From contig DASUCV010000001.1 in assembly GCA_036275915.1 (NCBI GenBank), positions 62,001 to 126,000 on the forward strand: a stretch of DNA of 64,000 nt, read 5' to 3'. The notes beneath the pieces were generated by a model that saw only the letters and a program-made list of their open reading frames with translations, did no database searches and was not told the origin of the DNA. This DNA comes from Candidatus Polarisedimenticolaceae bacterium. Lineage in GTDB: Bacteria > Acidobacteriota > Polarisedimenticolia > Polarisedimenticolales > DASRJG01. Shown here piece after piece: positions 6,410 through 15,229 of the stretch (the stretch's first letter is position 1; the number at the start of each line of letters is the position of its first letter). The translations under genes were made by a program, and so were the position numbers.

Positions 6410-8908
6410 TTACCGAGAGCCCTTCAGGCGCGCGACGGCCGGCAGCACGACGAGCGTCGCGACGAGGCACAGGAGATTTCCGGTGCAGATGAGGAGGCCC
6501 CCGTTCCGCAGGGCCGGGACGTGGGAGAGCGCGAGCGCGGCGAATCCGGCGCAGGTGGTCAGGTTCGTGAGGACGACGCCGCGGCCGGCGTCCAGCGCCG
6601 CGCGCTCGAGGTCCTCGCCGCGCTGCCGGGCGAGGTGCATGACGTGAAGCCCGTCGTCGACCCCGATCCCGACCATGACCGGCAGGACGCAGAGCGAGAA
6701 GAGATCGAGCGGCAGGCCGAGCGCGCCCCATAAACCCGCGGTCCACGCGGTCCCCAGGACGACCGGGAGGAACGTCAGCGCCGTTGCGGCGACGTTGCCG
6801 CGGTACGAGAACGCGACGAGGCCGAGGACGACGGCGATCGCCAGGCTCCCGAGCCGCTCGAGATCGCGGACGGCGACGTTACGCAGCTCGGCGCCGAGGC
6901 GCTTCGCGTTCGCGACCTTCGCCCCGGGAGCTGCCTTCTCGATCGCGTCGAGAAGGGCGGCCGGCGGTCCCAAGGGCCAGGCGTCCGCCGGCATGCGGAC
7001 CCGCACGGCGACGGCGGTCCCCTGCGGCCCCTCGCGGATCCCGTCGGCGATCCAGTCGGGCCACTTCGCGGGCGCGATCGGCGGCGGCGCCTTCCCGTCC
7101 GCGATGCCGCGGAGGACGTCGAGCGCGGGGTCGAAGGCGTGCACGTTCAAGCCCGCGCCGTCGAGCGCCACGGAGAGTCGCTGCGCCGCGGCGTCGAGCC
7201 CGAGCGGGCGAAGCGCCGCGACGCGCGCCGCGAGCCGGTCGCCCTGCACGAGCCAATCGGACGGCGTCACGATCTCCGCATCCGGGTACCGCTCGCGCAC
7301 GATCGACGCGACCGCGGCGGCCCGGTCGAGGGCTCGATCGACATCCCGCCCCTCGACCGTGATCGTCGACGTGTCGAGGCCGATACCGAAGTCCTTGACG
7401 AGCCGCTCCTCCGCACGCGCGGCGGGATGATCGGACGGCCGGAGTCGCCGCATGTCGGTATCGAGGGACAGCCGAGTTACCCCCACGATCGAGGCGAGCG
7501 TGAGGAGGGCGCACGCCGCGAGCGAAGCCCGCGGGAATCCGCCGCCGGCCCGGACACCCCACGTCACGAACCATCCGAATCCGCGCCACCTTGGAGCGCG
7601 CACGCGCTTCCACAGGCGGGAGACGAGGATCAGCATCGGCCCCGCCGACCAGAACGTCGCGGCGAGCGAGAGCAAGACGCCGACGGCGACGACGAGCCCG
7701 AGCTCCCGGAGCGGCCGGAAGTGCGCGAGCCCGAGGCAGGCGAACGCCATCGCGGTCGTGAACGCGGCGGTCGAGATCCCCGGCCACGTCTCGTCGACCG
7801 TCTGCATCATCGCCGTCCGGGGCTCCTGTCCGGACGCCCAGATCTCCCGGAACCTTGCGCCGAGGTGGATCGTGAAATCGTCGCCGAGGCCGAGCAGGAT
7901 CGCGGCGAACCCGACGCCGACCGCGGTGACGTTGCCGAGCGCGAGCGCGACGAGCGCCGCGCACCAGAGCTGCCCGATCGCAACCGCGGCGATCGAGATC
8001 GCGGGAATCGAGATCCCCTCGAACGCGACGACGATCATGAGGAGGACGACGACGCCCGCTGCGGTGAGGATGCGGACGAGATCGTCCTTCAGCGCCGCCT
8101 CGTCGTGCACCGCGTACAGCGGCCCGCCGATCGCATCGAAGACGAGATCGCCGCCCTGCTCCTTCCGCACCGCCGCGTAGGCCGCATCGAGCGCGGCGCT
8201 GAGCGCCCGGCCCCCTTCGGCGTCGGCCTCGCCGCGCTTCGGGGTCACGACGATGAGCACCGCACGCTGATCCTTCGAGAGGAGAACCCCGGTCACGGGA
8301 TCGAACGGCAGCGCGCTCCCCGGGCTGAGCCCGCGAAGGCCGTGCTCGGCGAGCCCGAGAGGGTCGGCGGAGGCGATCGACGAGAGGAAGAGCGCCGCCG
8401 GCCCCTCCGCCGCGTCGCGCAGCGCGTCGACGCGCGCCGCGAGAGCGCCGGGCGTCGTCGCGGCCGCGACGGACTCCGGGGCGTGCTCGCCGAGAAGGAG
8501 CGGGAGGCGCGGCGCGAGCTCCGCCGTGGCGAACGCCTCGTCCGAGGCGTCGAGCGCGTAACGGACGCGCGCCACCTCGGGCGAGGCCGCGAGCGCGTCG
8601 GCGAGAGTCTCCGCGGCATCGGCGAGACGATCCGGGTCGGCGGGAACGCCGTCGGGCAGGCGGATCGTCACGTAAGCGCGCTCGATGCCGCCGAACGTGC
8701 CCAGGAAGGCGCGGTACGCCTCGGCGGCCGGAGTCCCGTTGGGGAGCATCGCCTCGACGTCGCTCCGGATCCCGAGGCGCGCCGCCGGCCAGAGCGAGAC
8801 GGCGGCGAGCAAGCAGCCGATCGCGAGCGTGAGCCGGGGGCGCATCGCGATCGAGCGCGCGAGCCGGCTGGGCGAGCTTCCGCTCACGTCAGGCGGTGCT
8901 TCCGGCAT
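6410..8908 (-). CDS. MMPL/RND-superfamily exporter of the aryl-polyene cluster
   Basis: An 832-residue transporter with the two-fold RND layout: one transmembrane helix near residue 28, a large extracytoplasmic loop, five helices around residues 270-450, a second loop, and five C-terminal helices. GLGDDFTIHLGARFREIW and GIGVDDGLHVMHLARQRG are the two paired GxxxDxxxH-like helix-4 segments typical of MMPL and hopanoid-type exporters. APE clusters contain such a pump, thought to move the polyene lipid out of the inner membrane. The ATG at 8908 overlaps the ketoreductase gene end by 20 bases. Energy coupling by proton motive force is family knowledge. Confidence 0.85.
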   Translation of the reverse strand: MPEAPPDVSGSSPSRLARSIAMRPRLTLAIGCLLAAVSLWPAARLGIRSDVEAMLPNGTPAAEAYRAFLGTFGGIERAYVTIRLPDGVPADPDRLADAAETLADALAASPEVARVRYALDASDEAFATAELAPRLPLLLGEHAPESVAAATTPGALAARVDALRDAAEGPAALFLSSIASADPLGLAEHGLRGLSPGSALPFDPVTGVLLSKDQRAVLIVVTPKRGEADAEGGRALSAALDAAYAAVRKEQGGDLVFDAIGGPLYAVHDEAALKDDLVRILTAAGVVVLLMIVVAFEGISIPAISIAAVAIGQLWCAALVALALGNVTAVGVGFAAILLGLGDDFTIHLGARFREIWASGQEPRTAMMQTVDETWPGISTAAFTTAMAFACLGLAHFRPLRELGLVVAVGVLLSLAATFWSAGPMLILVSRLWKRVRAPRWRGFGWFVTWGVRAGGGFPRASLAACALLTLASIVGVTRLSLDTDMRRLRPSDHPAARAEERLVKDFGIGLDTSTITVEGRDVDRALDRAAAVASIVRERYPDAEIVTPSDWLVQGDRLAARVAALRPLGLDAAAQRLSVALDGAGLNVHAFDPALDVLRGIADGKAPPPIAPAKWPDWIADGIREGPQGTAVAVRVRMPADAWPLGPPAALLDAIEKAAPGAKVANAKRLGAELRNVAVRDLERLGSLAIAVVLGLVAFSYRGNVAATALTFLPVVLGTAWTAGLWGALGLPLDLFSLCVLPVMVGIGVDDGLHVMHLARQRGEDLERAALDAGRGVVLTNLTTCAGFAALALSHVPALRNGGLLICTGNLLCLVATLVVLPAVARLKGSR

Positions 8909-9614
8909 CGACGAGGAACGATTGCCCGGTGATCGCGCGCGCCTCGTCGGAGAGGAGGAAGACGATCGTCGCCGCCACGTCCTCGGGGAGAGTCCCCGAA
9001 GGGAGCGCCTCGATCGCGCGCAGGGCCTGGAGCTTCTCCGGCGGCGCGTCCGCGACCATCTCGGTCATGACGAGACCCGGCACCACGGCGTTGACGCGCA
9101 CGCTCCGCCGTCCCAGCTCCCGCGCGAGCGACTTCGTCATGCCGATGAGACCGGCCTTCGCCGCGCCGTACGCCGCCTGCCCCGCGACACCCCGCACCGC
9201 CGTGAGCGACGACACGTTGACGATGCTCCCACGGCGCCTCGAGATCATTCCCGGGATGACCGCGCGGCAGCAGCGGAACGCCGCGCCCAAGTCCGCGTCG
9301 AGGATCGCATCCCAGTCGGCGTCGGCGGTCGTGGCGAGGAGGCCGTCCCGACGAATCGCCGCGTTGTTGACGAGGCCGTCGATCGGACCGAGCGCGGCCT
9401 CGATCTCCGGCACGAGGTCGCCCGGACGCGTACGATCGGCGAGGTCGTAGCGCCAGGCGAGCGCGTGACCGTTCGCCGCCTCGACGATCGCGCGCGCGTC
9501 GTCCTCGCGCTGTCGATAGGTGAAGGCGACGCGGCGACCGGCGGCGAGCAGCGTTCTGACGACGGCGCGGCCGATGCCGCGTGTCCCCCCCGTGACCAGA
9601 ACGGTGCCGTTCAT
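8889..9614 (-). CDS. 3-oxoacyl-ACP reductase (FabG/ApeQ-like)
   Basis: A 241-residue short-chain dehydrogenase. The NADPH-binding motif VTGGTRGIG is at residues 8-16, LVNNAA at 81-86, and the catalytic S136-Y149-K153 set lies in SSLTAV and YGAAK. It ends with the standard ITGQSFLVDAGST segment. It would reduce the keto group after each elongation in polyene assembly. The ATG at 9614 overlaps the glycosyltransferase stop in ATGA; an apparent longer reading frame through the glycosyltransferase is out of frame with it. High similarity to housekeeping FabG is expected; context assigns it to the cluster. Confidence 0.88.
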   Translation of the reverse strand: MNGTVLVTGGTRGIGRAVVRTLLAAGRRVAFTYRQREDDARAIVEAANGHALAWRYDLADRTRPGDLVPEIEAALGPIDGLVNNAAIRRDGLLATTADADWDAILDADLGAAFRCCRAVIPGMISRRRGSIVNVSSLTAVRGVAGQAAYGAAKAGLIGMTKSLARELGRRSVRVNAVVPGLVMTEMVADAPPEKLQALRAIEALPSGTLPEDVAATIVFLLSDEARAITGQSFLVDAGSTA

Positions 9615-10315
9615 CCGCGTCCCTCGAATCGCGCGCGCGCCACGGCTCCTGCGATCCGCATCGAGTCGACGACCGGCCTGTAGTGGCTCGTCGCCCGGCC
9701 GTCCGGCTCGTCGAGCCGGATCGGGATCCCGATGATACGGAACCCGTGACGGACCGCGCGAACGATCACCGCGCTCTCCGCCTCGAAGCGCGCCTCGGGA
9801 AACCCGACCGCCGCGATCAGCTCGCGCGTGTAGAGGCGGAAGCCGGTTTGGCAATCGGGCAGCGAGGCGCCGGCGACGTGCGAGATGAGCCACGACGAGG
9901 TCCCGTTCGACGCGCGCCGGACCGCGCTCATCTTGGCGAAGAGATGGTCGCGGGTGCCGAGGACGAGGTCGGCGCCGTCGCGCCATGCGTCGATGAGCCT
10001 GGGCGTCTCCTCGGGCGGATGCTGGCCGTCGGCGTCGACCGTGACGACCGCGTCGAACCCGGCTCCGAAGAGATGATCGAACGCCGTCTTGAGCGCGCGT
10101 CCCTTGCCGAAGTTCTCCGGGTGCACGAGCACGCTCACACCCGCGGCGCGTGCCGCGTCGCCGGTGCCGTCGGTCGAGCCGTCGTCGACGACGATCACGT
10201 GGGCATGCACGGCGAGCGCGCGTCGAATGACCGCGGGGACTGTGGCCGCCGCGTCGAGCGCAGGGATCGCGATCGCGAAACGCCGGCCGCTCACGCCCGC
10301 TCCAGGACCGCCCAT
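9611..10315 (-). CDS. Family 2 glycosyltransferase
   Basis: A 234-residue GT-A enzyme: FAIAIPALDAAATVP start, nucleotide-sugar site IVVDDGSTDGTGD, then VVTVDADGQHPPEE with the metal-binding DxD and DCQTGFRLY further on, as in dolichyl-phosphate-mannose-synthase-like GT2 proteins. It probably adds a sugar to the polyene lipid or its anchor. Two starts are possible: ATG at 10315 behind GGGGGGAG, or GTG at 10294 in a GTGA overlap with the upstream gene; the ATG is reported. No C-terminal membrane domain is present. Sugar donor is unknown. Confidence 0.8.
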   Translation of the reverse strand: MGGPGAGVSGRRFAIAIPALDAAATVPAVIRRALAVHAHVIVVDDGSTDGTGDAARAAGVSVLVHPENFGKGRALKTAFDHLFGAGFDAVVTVDADGQHPPEETPRLIDAWRDGADLVLGTRDHLFAKMSAVRRASNGTSSWLISHVAGASLPDCQTGFRLYTRELIAAVGFPEARFEAESAVIVRAVRHGFRIIGIPIRLDEPDGRATSHYRPVVDSMRIAGAVARARFEGRG

Positions 10316-11487
10316 GCGGCCGCTCCCCCCGCGGCGAGCGAGGACGCGAGGATCCGCGCGGGGCGCGGAAAGCGGCTCCCGTCGTGCGGCATGACCAGGA
10401 GCTCGGGATCGGGCGAGCGGAAGCCGGCGACCGGTCCGAACGACGCTCCCGCGAGGGCGAGCAGGCCGCCGGAGAGAACGCCTCCGGCGTACTCGCCGAC
10501 GACCGCTTTCGGAACGAGAACCGGCGGCAGCGCGCCGCCGTCCCATCCGCTGCGGAGAACGAGCGCCTCGAGCCGGTCCCCTCGCCGGGTCCCCGATGCT
10601 CCCGAGACGATCGCGTCGATCGGCCCGAGCGTTTCTCGCATGACGCGGAGGCGGCGGCCGAGGCCGTCCGCACCGTCGCCCCAGTCGCTCGGGGTGGCGG
10701 TGGGGTCGAACGCCGACGCCGACCCGGCGATCCGTGCGAGCGGGGATGCGCCGCGCGCCGTCGCGTCGGCCTCGCGCTCGAGGACGAGCATCGTCGCGCC
10801 CTCCCCCGCGAGCATCCCGTCACGGTCGCGGTCGAAGGGCCTAGGCGATTCGCCTTCGGCGCGGGTCGTCGCGCGATAGCGATCGAGAATCGCGTGGAGG
10901 AGCGGCGTCATCTCGTCGGCGGATCCGACGATCGCGACGTCGGCCCGTCCCTCGCCGACTTCCTGCGCTCCCCGCGCCAGGGCGATGAGCGGCCCCGCCT
11001 CGCGCTGCGTCACCGTCACGTTGGCGCCGGATGCGCCGAGCGCGATCGCGACCTGGCCGGCCGCGGCGTTCGCGACGCACTCCGAGAAGTAGAACGGCTG
11101 CGCCGCCTCGGGGCCCTCATCCAGGAGCTGCCTCACGAGCTTCTCGGTGTAATGGACGGCGCCGAACGCGGTCGCGAGGAAGACCGCGGCACGCTTCCCC
11201 TGGAGATCGGCGAGCCCGGCCTCCGCGAGCGCCATGCGGCTCGCCGCGACGGCCCATCGCGACGGCTTGCCGAGGCGTCGCGCCTGCGAAGGCGGCAGCC
11301 AGGCGCCGAGGTCGGCGGCACCGACCGCTGCGGCGAGGCGCGATCCTGCGCCGTCGTGGAACCCTTCCGACCGGTCGACCGCGCTCGCCAGCGGCTCGCC
11401 TCGGGCGAATGCCGCCGCGAGAGCCTCCCTCCCGACGCCGTGAGGGCCGACCGCGCCGAGCCCGGTCACGACCACCCGCGGGCTCAC
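10291..11487 (-). CDS. Chain-length-factor-like ketosynthase (inactive KS, ApeC-like)
   Basis: A 398-residue thiolase-fold protein that aligns along its length with FabF-type ketosynthases but lacks all catalytic residues. The active-site cysteine region reads VTVTQREAGPL (residues 157-167), with Glu where Cys is expected. The HGTGT loop is replaced by SGASGT, and the final KxxxGH region reads PKAVVGEYAG, keeping only the lysine. Such KS-beta subunits pair with an active KS and set chain length; in APE systems the equivalent is ApeC. It starts with GTG in a GTGA overlap with the active KS gene. Confidence 0.85.
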   Translation of the reverse strand: MSPRVVVTGLGAVGPHGVGREALAAAFARGEPLASAVDRSEGFHDGAGSRLAAAVGAADLGAWLPPSQARRLGKPSRWAVAASRMALAEAGLADLQGKRAAVFLATAFGAVHYTEKLVRQLLDEGPEAAQPFYFSECVANAAAGQVAIALGASGANVTVTQREAGPLIALARGAQEVGEGRADVAIVGSADEMTPLLHAILDRYRATTRAEGESPRPFDRDRDGMLAGEGATMLVLEREADATARGASPLARIAGSASAFDPTATPSDWGDGADGLGRRLRVMRETLGPIDAIVSGASGTRRGDRLEALVLRSGWDGGALPPVLVPKAVVGEYAGGVLSGGLLALAGASFGPVAGFRSPDPELLVMPHDGSRFPRPARILASSLAAGGAAAWAVLERA

Positions 11488-12722
11488 GCGGCCTCGTCGT
11501 GCCGCAGGACCAGCGCGGCGTTGGCGCCCCCGAAGGCGAGGCTCGTCGAGAGGGCACAGCCGGCGCGCCGAAGCGGACGGTGCCGCCCGAGGACGAGATC
11601 GAGCCCGAGCGCGGCGTCCGGATCTCCGGCAGGCGGCATCGGGTGGACCTCACGGCGCACGAGGCACATCACCGTGACGAGAGCCTCGACCGCACCGGCC
11701 GAGCCGAGGAGGTGCCCGATCGACGCCTTCGTGGAAGTGACCGGAATCGCCGGAACGCGATCACCGAACACGGCCTGGAGCGCGGCCGCCTCCGCCGCGT
11801 CGTTGAGCGGTGTCCCGGTCCCGTGGGCGTTGACGAAGTCGACCTCCGCGGGCGTCGCACCGGCGTCCTCGAGCGCGAGCCGCATCGCGCGCGCGGCCCC
11901 GTGTCCTTGCGGCTGCGGCGCCGTCATGTGGAACGCATCGCACGTCGCCGCTTCGCCGGCCACCGTCGCGAGGACCCGCGCGCCGCGAGAGAGGGCCCGG
12001 GCGCGCCGCTCCAGGACGAGCACCCCGGCGCCTTCGCCGATCGAGAGGCCCGCGCGATCGGCGCGGAACGGACGCGACGGGCGCTCGTCGACCGAGCGCA
12101 GCGCGTTGAACCCGGCGTAGGTGAGCTGGCACAGCGCGTCGGACGCGCCGGCGACGGCGAGATCGACCTCGCCCCGGCGGAGAGCCCGCAGCGCGGCGCC
12201 GATCGCGATCGCGCCGGAGGCGCAGGCGGAGGAGAACGTCTCGCTCGGACCTTGAGCCCCGATCTCGCGCGCGACGGCGTCACCCGGGCCGTTGAGCTGC
12301 TGGCTGGCCAGGAGACCCGGGCGCGCGCGGTGCCTCGGGTCGTGGAGAAGGCGCTCGTAGTAACGCTCGCTCTCGAGCATCCCGCCCGTGGAGCTGCCGA
12401 AGAAGACGCCGGTCATCGGCCCCGAGGCGGCCCCTTCGAGCCCGGCCATGCGGAGCGCCTCGCGGACGCTCTCGACCGCGAACCGGTCGGCGAAACTTGA
12501 CCGGCGCTCGTAACGCGCGCCCGCGGGCGAAGGCGGGACCTGCGCCGCGAGTCGCGTGCGGTGACGTGTCGCATCGAAGCGGGAGAAAGGAGCGATCGCG
12601 CCCGCGCCTTCGCGCAGACCGTCCCACAGCGGGTCGACTCCCCAGCCGTATGCGGTGACGGCGCCGAGCCCGGTGACGACGATGTCCGCGGATGTGGGAA
12701 CGCTGCGCTCAGCTCCGGACAT
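11484..12722 (-). CDS. 3-oxoacyl-ACP synthase, active subunit (ApeO/FabF-like)
   Basis: A 412-residue ketosynthase with the full catalytic set: C167 in SSACASGAIAIG, H300 in NAHGTGTPLND, K332 and H337 in TKASIGHLLGSAG. It would condense malonyl-ACP with the growing chain, working as a heterodimer with the adjacent inactive partner. The reading frame stays open upstream through the ACP gene; the ATG at 12722 gives the standard family start (IVVTGLGAVTAYG within 20 residues). It overlaps the ACP gene by 14 bases. Confidence 0.9.
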   Translation of the reverse strand: MSGAERSVPTSADIVVTGLGAVTAYGWGVDPLWDGLREGAGAIAPFSRFDATRHRTRLAAQVPPSPAGARYERRSSFADRFAVESVREALRMAGLEGAASGPMTGVFFGSSTGGMLESERYYERLLHDPRHRARPGLLASQQLNGPGDAVAREIGAQGPSETFSSACASGAIAIGAALRALRRGEVDLAVAGASDALCQLTYAGFNALRSVDERPSRPFRADRAGLSIGEGAGVLVLERRARALSRGARVLATVAGEAATCDAFHMTAPQPQGHGAARAMRLALEDAGATPAEVDFVNAHGTGTPLNDAAEAAALQAVFGDRVPAIPVTSTKASIGHLLGSAGAVEALVTVMCLVRREVHPMPPAGDPDAALGLDLVLGRHRPLRRAGCALSTSLAFGGANAALVLRHDEAA

Positions 12723-12999
12723 GAGCGTCGTCCGCCGTCTGGAGACGGCCGTCGACGTACGCGGCGAGCGTGGCGACCGAGCCGAAGGCCTCCCTGCCGA
12801 CCTCGTGGCTCTGGATGCGGAGACTGAACTCTTTCTCCAAGGCCACGACGAGCTCGAGCGCATCGACGGAATCGAGGCCGAGCCCTTCGCCGAACAGAGG
12901 CATCTGGTCGTCGATGGTCTCCGGCGAGAGGCCGTCCAGGTGGAGCTTTTCGACCAGGAGCTGCTTGATCCTTTGAGCTGTGGTCGCGTCGTTCGGCAT
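12709..12999 (-). CDS. Acyl carrier protein
   Basis: A 96-residue ACP with the phosphopantetheine attachment motif LGLDSVDALEL (Ser44), flanked by the usual helices (QRIKQLLVEKL and LVVALEKEF). It carries intermediates for the adjacent KS pair. It is the first gene of the long minus-strand operon and lies 59 bases from the divergent ligase gene, so the operon promoter should be in that gap. An ATG at 12999 starts the conserved fold; the slightly longer frame adds residues not seen in ACPs. Confidence 0.92.
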   Translation of the reverse strand: MPNDATTAQRIKQLLVEKLHLDGLSPETIDDQMPLFGEGLGLDSVDALELVVALEKEFSLRIQSHEVGREAFGSVATLAAYVDGRLQTADDAHVRS

Positions 13000-13058
13000 A
13001 ATGGATCCGTGAGCGGGCTCGGAGGCGGCAGAGCTTAGCACACGCGGGCCTCCCCAAG
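13000..13058. promoter_or_regulatory. Divergent promoter region between ACP operon and ligase operon
   Basis: This 59-base gap is the only space for promoters of both arms of the cluster. On the minus strand a weak TTGGGG-16-TAAGCT pair can be drawn; the -10 sits in a small palindrome AGCTTAGC. Shared regulation of both arms is inferred from the arrangement. Confidence 0.35.
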
Positions 13059-14444
13059 ATGACGAACGATCCGATCCTCAGCACCTTCGACGAGCTCGCG
13101 CGGCGCCGTGGCGATGCACCGCTCGTCGCCTCTCCGACGACCAAGGCGACCCGAGCGGAGATTCACGCCCTTTCGCTCGCCGTCGCGCGCGACATCGAGC
13201 ACAGCGCCGCGCCGCCCGGAGGCTACGTCCTCCTCGCCTCTGCGAACGGCGCGGGCTTTCTCGGCGCCCTCCTCGGCATCGTCCGCGCCGGCCGCGTTCC
13301 CGTACTCGCCGACTGGAGCGCCCCTCCGGGAGAGCGCGAGCGGATCGCGGAAGCGCTCGGCATCGCGGCAGGAGTTGCCTGCGATCTCGCCTTCCCCACG
13401 CGCGAGACCGCGCCCCGGACCTTTGCGTTCGGCCGGCCGGCGGCCTCGCCCCCGCCCGCCGCCGGCTGCGTGAAGATGACCTCGGGCTCGAGCGGGACTC
13501 CCGCGGGAATCGCGACGACGACCGAAGCGCTCGCGATCGACGACGATCAGATCGCGACGACGATGGGGATCGGCGCCGACGACCGGCTCCTCGCCGAGAT
13601 TCCGTGGTCGCACTCGTATGCGCTCTCGTCGGCCGTCGTGCCGGCGCTCAGGCGCGGGCTCCTCCTCGTCCTCGCCGACACCGGCGGTCCGTGGGGACCC
13701 CTCGACGCCGGCCGCGTCCTCGAGGCCACCGTCTTTCCGACGGTCCCCATCTACCTGCACGCGATCGCCGCGCTTGCGGAGACACCGGAGTGGCCGCGGA
13801 CGATCCGGACGCTGATCTCGGCGGGCGCGCCGCTGCGACCCGAGACCGCGGCGCGGTTCGAGGAGGCCTTCGGAATCCGCGCTCATGTTTTCTACGGCGC
13901 CTCGGAGTGCGGCGGGATCTGCTACGACCGCGAGGGAGGCGCCGCGCTCCGCGGGACGGTGGGCACACCGCTTGCCGGGGTGACGGTGACGCTCCACGAG
14001 ACGGGCCTGCGCGTCACCTCGGGGGCGGTCGGGTCGGGCTACGTGCCAGTCCCGCGCGACGAGCTCCACGGCGGCGCCTTCTTCGCCGCCGATCTCGCCG
14101 CGTGGACTCCGTCGGGCGAGCTTCGCCTCCTCGGCCGGGCGGACGCGCTCATCAACGTCGGCGGCAAGAAGGTCCATCCCGCGGAGATCGAGAGCGTGCT
14201 GCGGGCGATGCCGGGCGTACGCGACGTCGCGGTGTTCGGGCTCGAGGCGCCCGGCTGCCGCGAGATCGTCCGTGCGGTCGTCGCGTGCGATCCGACGCGC
14301 ACGACCTACGACGCAGTGACCGCGTGGTGCCGCGCACGTCTCGCGCCGCACAAGGTGCCGCGCAGCGTCCAGCTCGTCGACGAGATTCCGAGGAACGCCC
14401 GCGGCAAGATCGATCGCGCGGCCCTCACCCCCGTCGTCGAATGA
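13059..14444 (+). CDS. AMP-dependent acyl/aryl ligase
   Basis: A 461-residue ANL-superfamily enzyme. The ATP-binding loop reads KMTSGSSGTPAG (about residue 144), followed by HVFYGASECGGICYD, a GGKKVHPAEIESVL hinge region, and the terminal catalytic lysine motif NARGKIDRAAL. It is shorter than most acyl-CoA synthetases in its N-terminal half. In APE clusters the equivalent enzyme (ApeH-like) activates 4-hydroxybenzoate for loading on the ACP; here the substrate is inferred from context. It is the first gene of the plus-strand arm and its stop overlaps the deacetylase ATG in ATGA. Confidence 0.82.
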   Translation: MTNDPILSTFDELARRRGDAPLVASPTTKATRAEIHALSLAVARDIEHSAAPPGGYVLLASANGAGFLGALLGIVRAGRVPVLADWSAPPGERERIAEALGIAAGVACDLAFPTRETAPRTFAFGRPAASPPPAAGCVKMTSGSSGTPAGIATTTEALAIDDDQIATTMGIGADDRLLAEIPWSHSYALSSAVVPALRRGLLLVLADTGGPWGPLDAGRVLEATVFPTVPIYLHAIAALAETPEWPRTIRTLISAGAPLRPETAARFEEAFGIRAHVFYGASECGGICYDREGGAALRGTVGTPLAGVTVTLHETGLRVTSGAVGSGYVPVPRDELHGGAFFAADLAAWTPSGELRLLGRADALINVGGKKVHPAEIESVLRAMPGVRDVAVFGLEAPGCREIVRAVVACDPTRTTYDAVTAWCRARLAPHKVPRSVQLVDEIPRNARGKIDRAALTPVVE

Positions 14445-15223
14445 CGGCGGCGGCGCGTCCTCGTCCCGCCCCGCTCGTCGCGACGTCCCTCGCCCTCCAC
14501 GCCGCCGCGGTTCCGGCCGCCGCGCTCGCGCCGCGGTTCTGGCCGTGGATCGTCGGCACGCTCGTGACCGACCACCTCGCGATCCTCGGGGGCGGTTTGG
14601 CCCCGCGGAGCGCGCTCCTCGGCCCGAACGTCGTACGCTCTTCCGCGGCGGCGGCAATGAATGGTGTCGTCCTGACATTCGACGACGGCCCGGACCCGGC
14701 GGTGACCCCCAAGATCCTCGACCGGCTCGACGCGGCCGGTGCCAAGGCGACGTTCTTCGTCATCGGCGAGCGCGCTCGCCGCTTCGGCGAGCTCGCGGCC
14801 GAGATCGCGAGACGCGGCCACCGCCTCGAGAACCACACCGAGCACCACCGCGGCGGCTTCTACTTCCACCGGCCCGCGACCCTGCGGCGTGAGATCGACG
14901 CGTGCCAGGAGGCGGTCGTGCGGGCGTGCGGACGCGCGCCCGTGTTCTTCCGCGCGCCGGCGGGGATCCGCAGTCCTCTCGTGGGAAGCGCGCTCGCCAG
15001 GAGCGGCCTCACCCTCGTCTCATGGACGCGCCGTGGATTCGACACGGTCGATCGCCGCCCGGAGCGCGTGGCGGCGCGGCTCCTCCGCGATCTCGCCGCG
15101 GGGGACATCCTCGTGCTCCACGACACCGCGGCGGCGCCCGCGGTGCTCGAGACGCTGCCCCGTCTCCTCGATCGCATCGGTGGCGCCGGCCTCCGCCCCG
15201 TGCCGCTTCCCGATCCGAGCTAG
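14441..15223 (+). CDS. Membrane-anchored polysaccharide deacetylase (NodB family)
   Basis: A 260-residue protein with one or two N-terminal membrane segments (residues 11-50) and then a NodB domain: catalytic Asp pair in LTFDDGPDP, the metal-binding HTEHH segment, FRAPAGIRSP, LVSWTRRGFDT and the final ILVLHDT motif. Family members remove N-acetyl or O-acetyl groups from sugars using a divalent metal. Together with the glycosyltransferase it suggests that the cluster makes and deacetylates an amino sugar, perhaps on the pigment anchor; this is inference. The start is fixed by the ATGA overlap with the ligase. Confidence 0.8.
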   Translation: MTAAARPRPAPLVATSLALHAAAVPAAALAPRFWPWIVGTLVTDHLAILGGGLAPRSALLGPNVVRSSAAAAMNGVVLTFDDGPDPAVTPKILDRLDAAGAKATFFVIGERARRFGELAAEIARRGHRLENHTEHHRGGFYFHRPATLRREIDACQEAVVRACGRAPVFFRAPAGIRSPLVGSALARSGLTLVSWTRRGFDTVDRRPERVAARLLRDLAAGDILVLHDTAAAPAVLETLPRLLDRIGGAGLRPVPLPDPS

Positions 15224-15229
15224 CGCGCG

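Noticed and set aside
8889-10823. A 644-residue open frame that seems to fuse unknown sequence to the ketoreductase
   Set aside because: Only its last 241 residues are a real SDR protein; the rest is an out-of-frame reading of the glycosyltransferase and CLF genes, Arg/Pro/Ser-rich as expected for GC-rich shadows.
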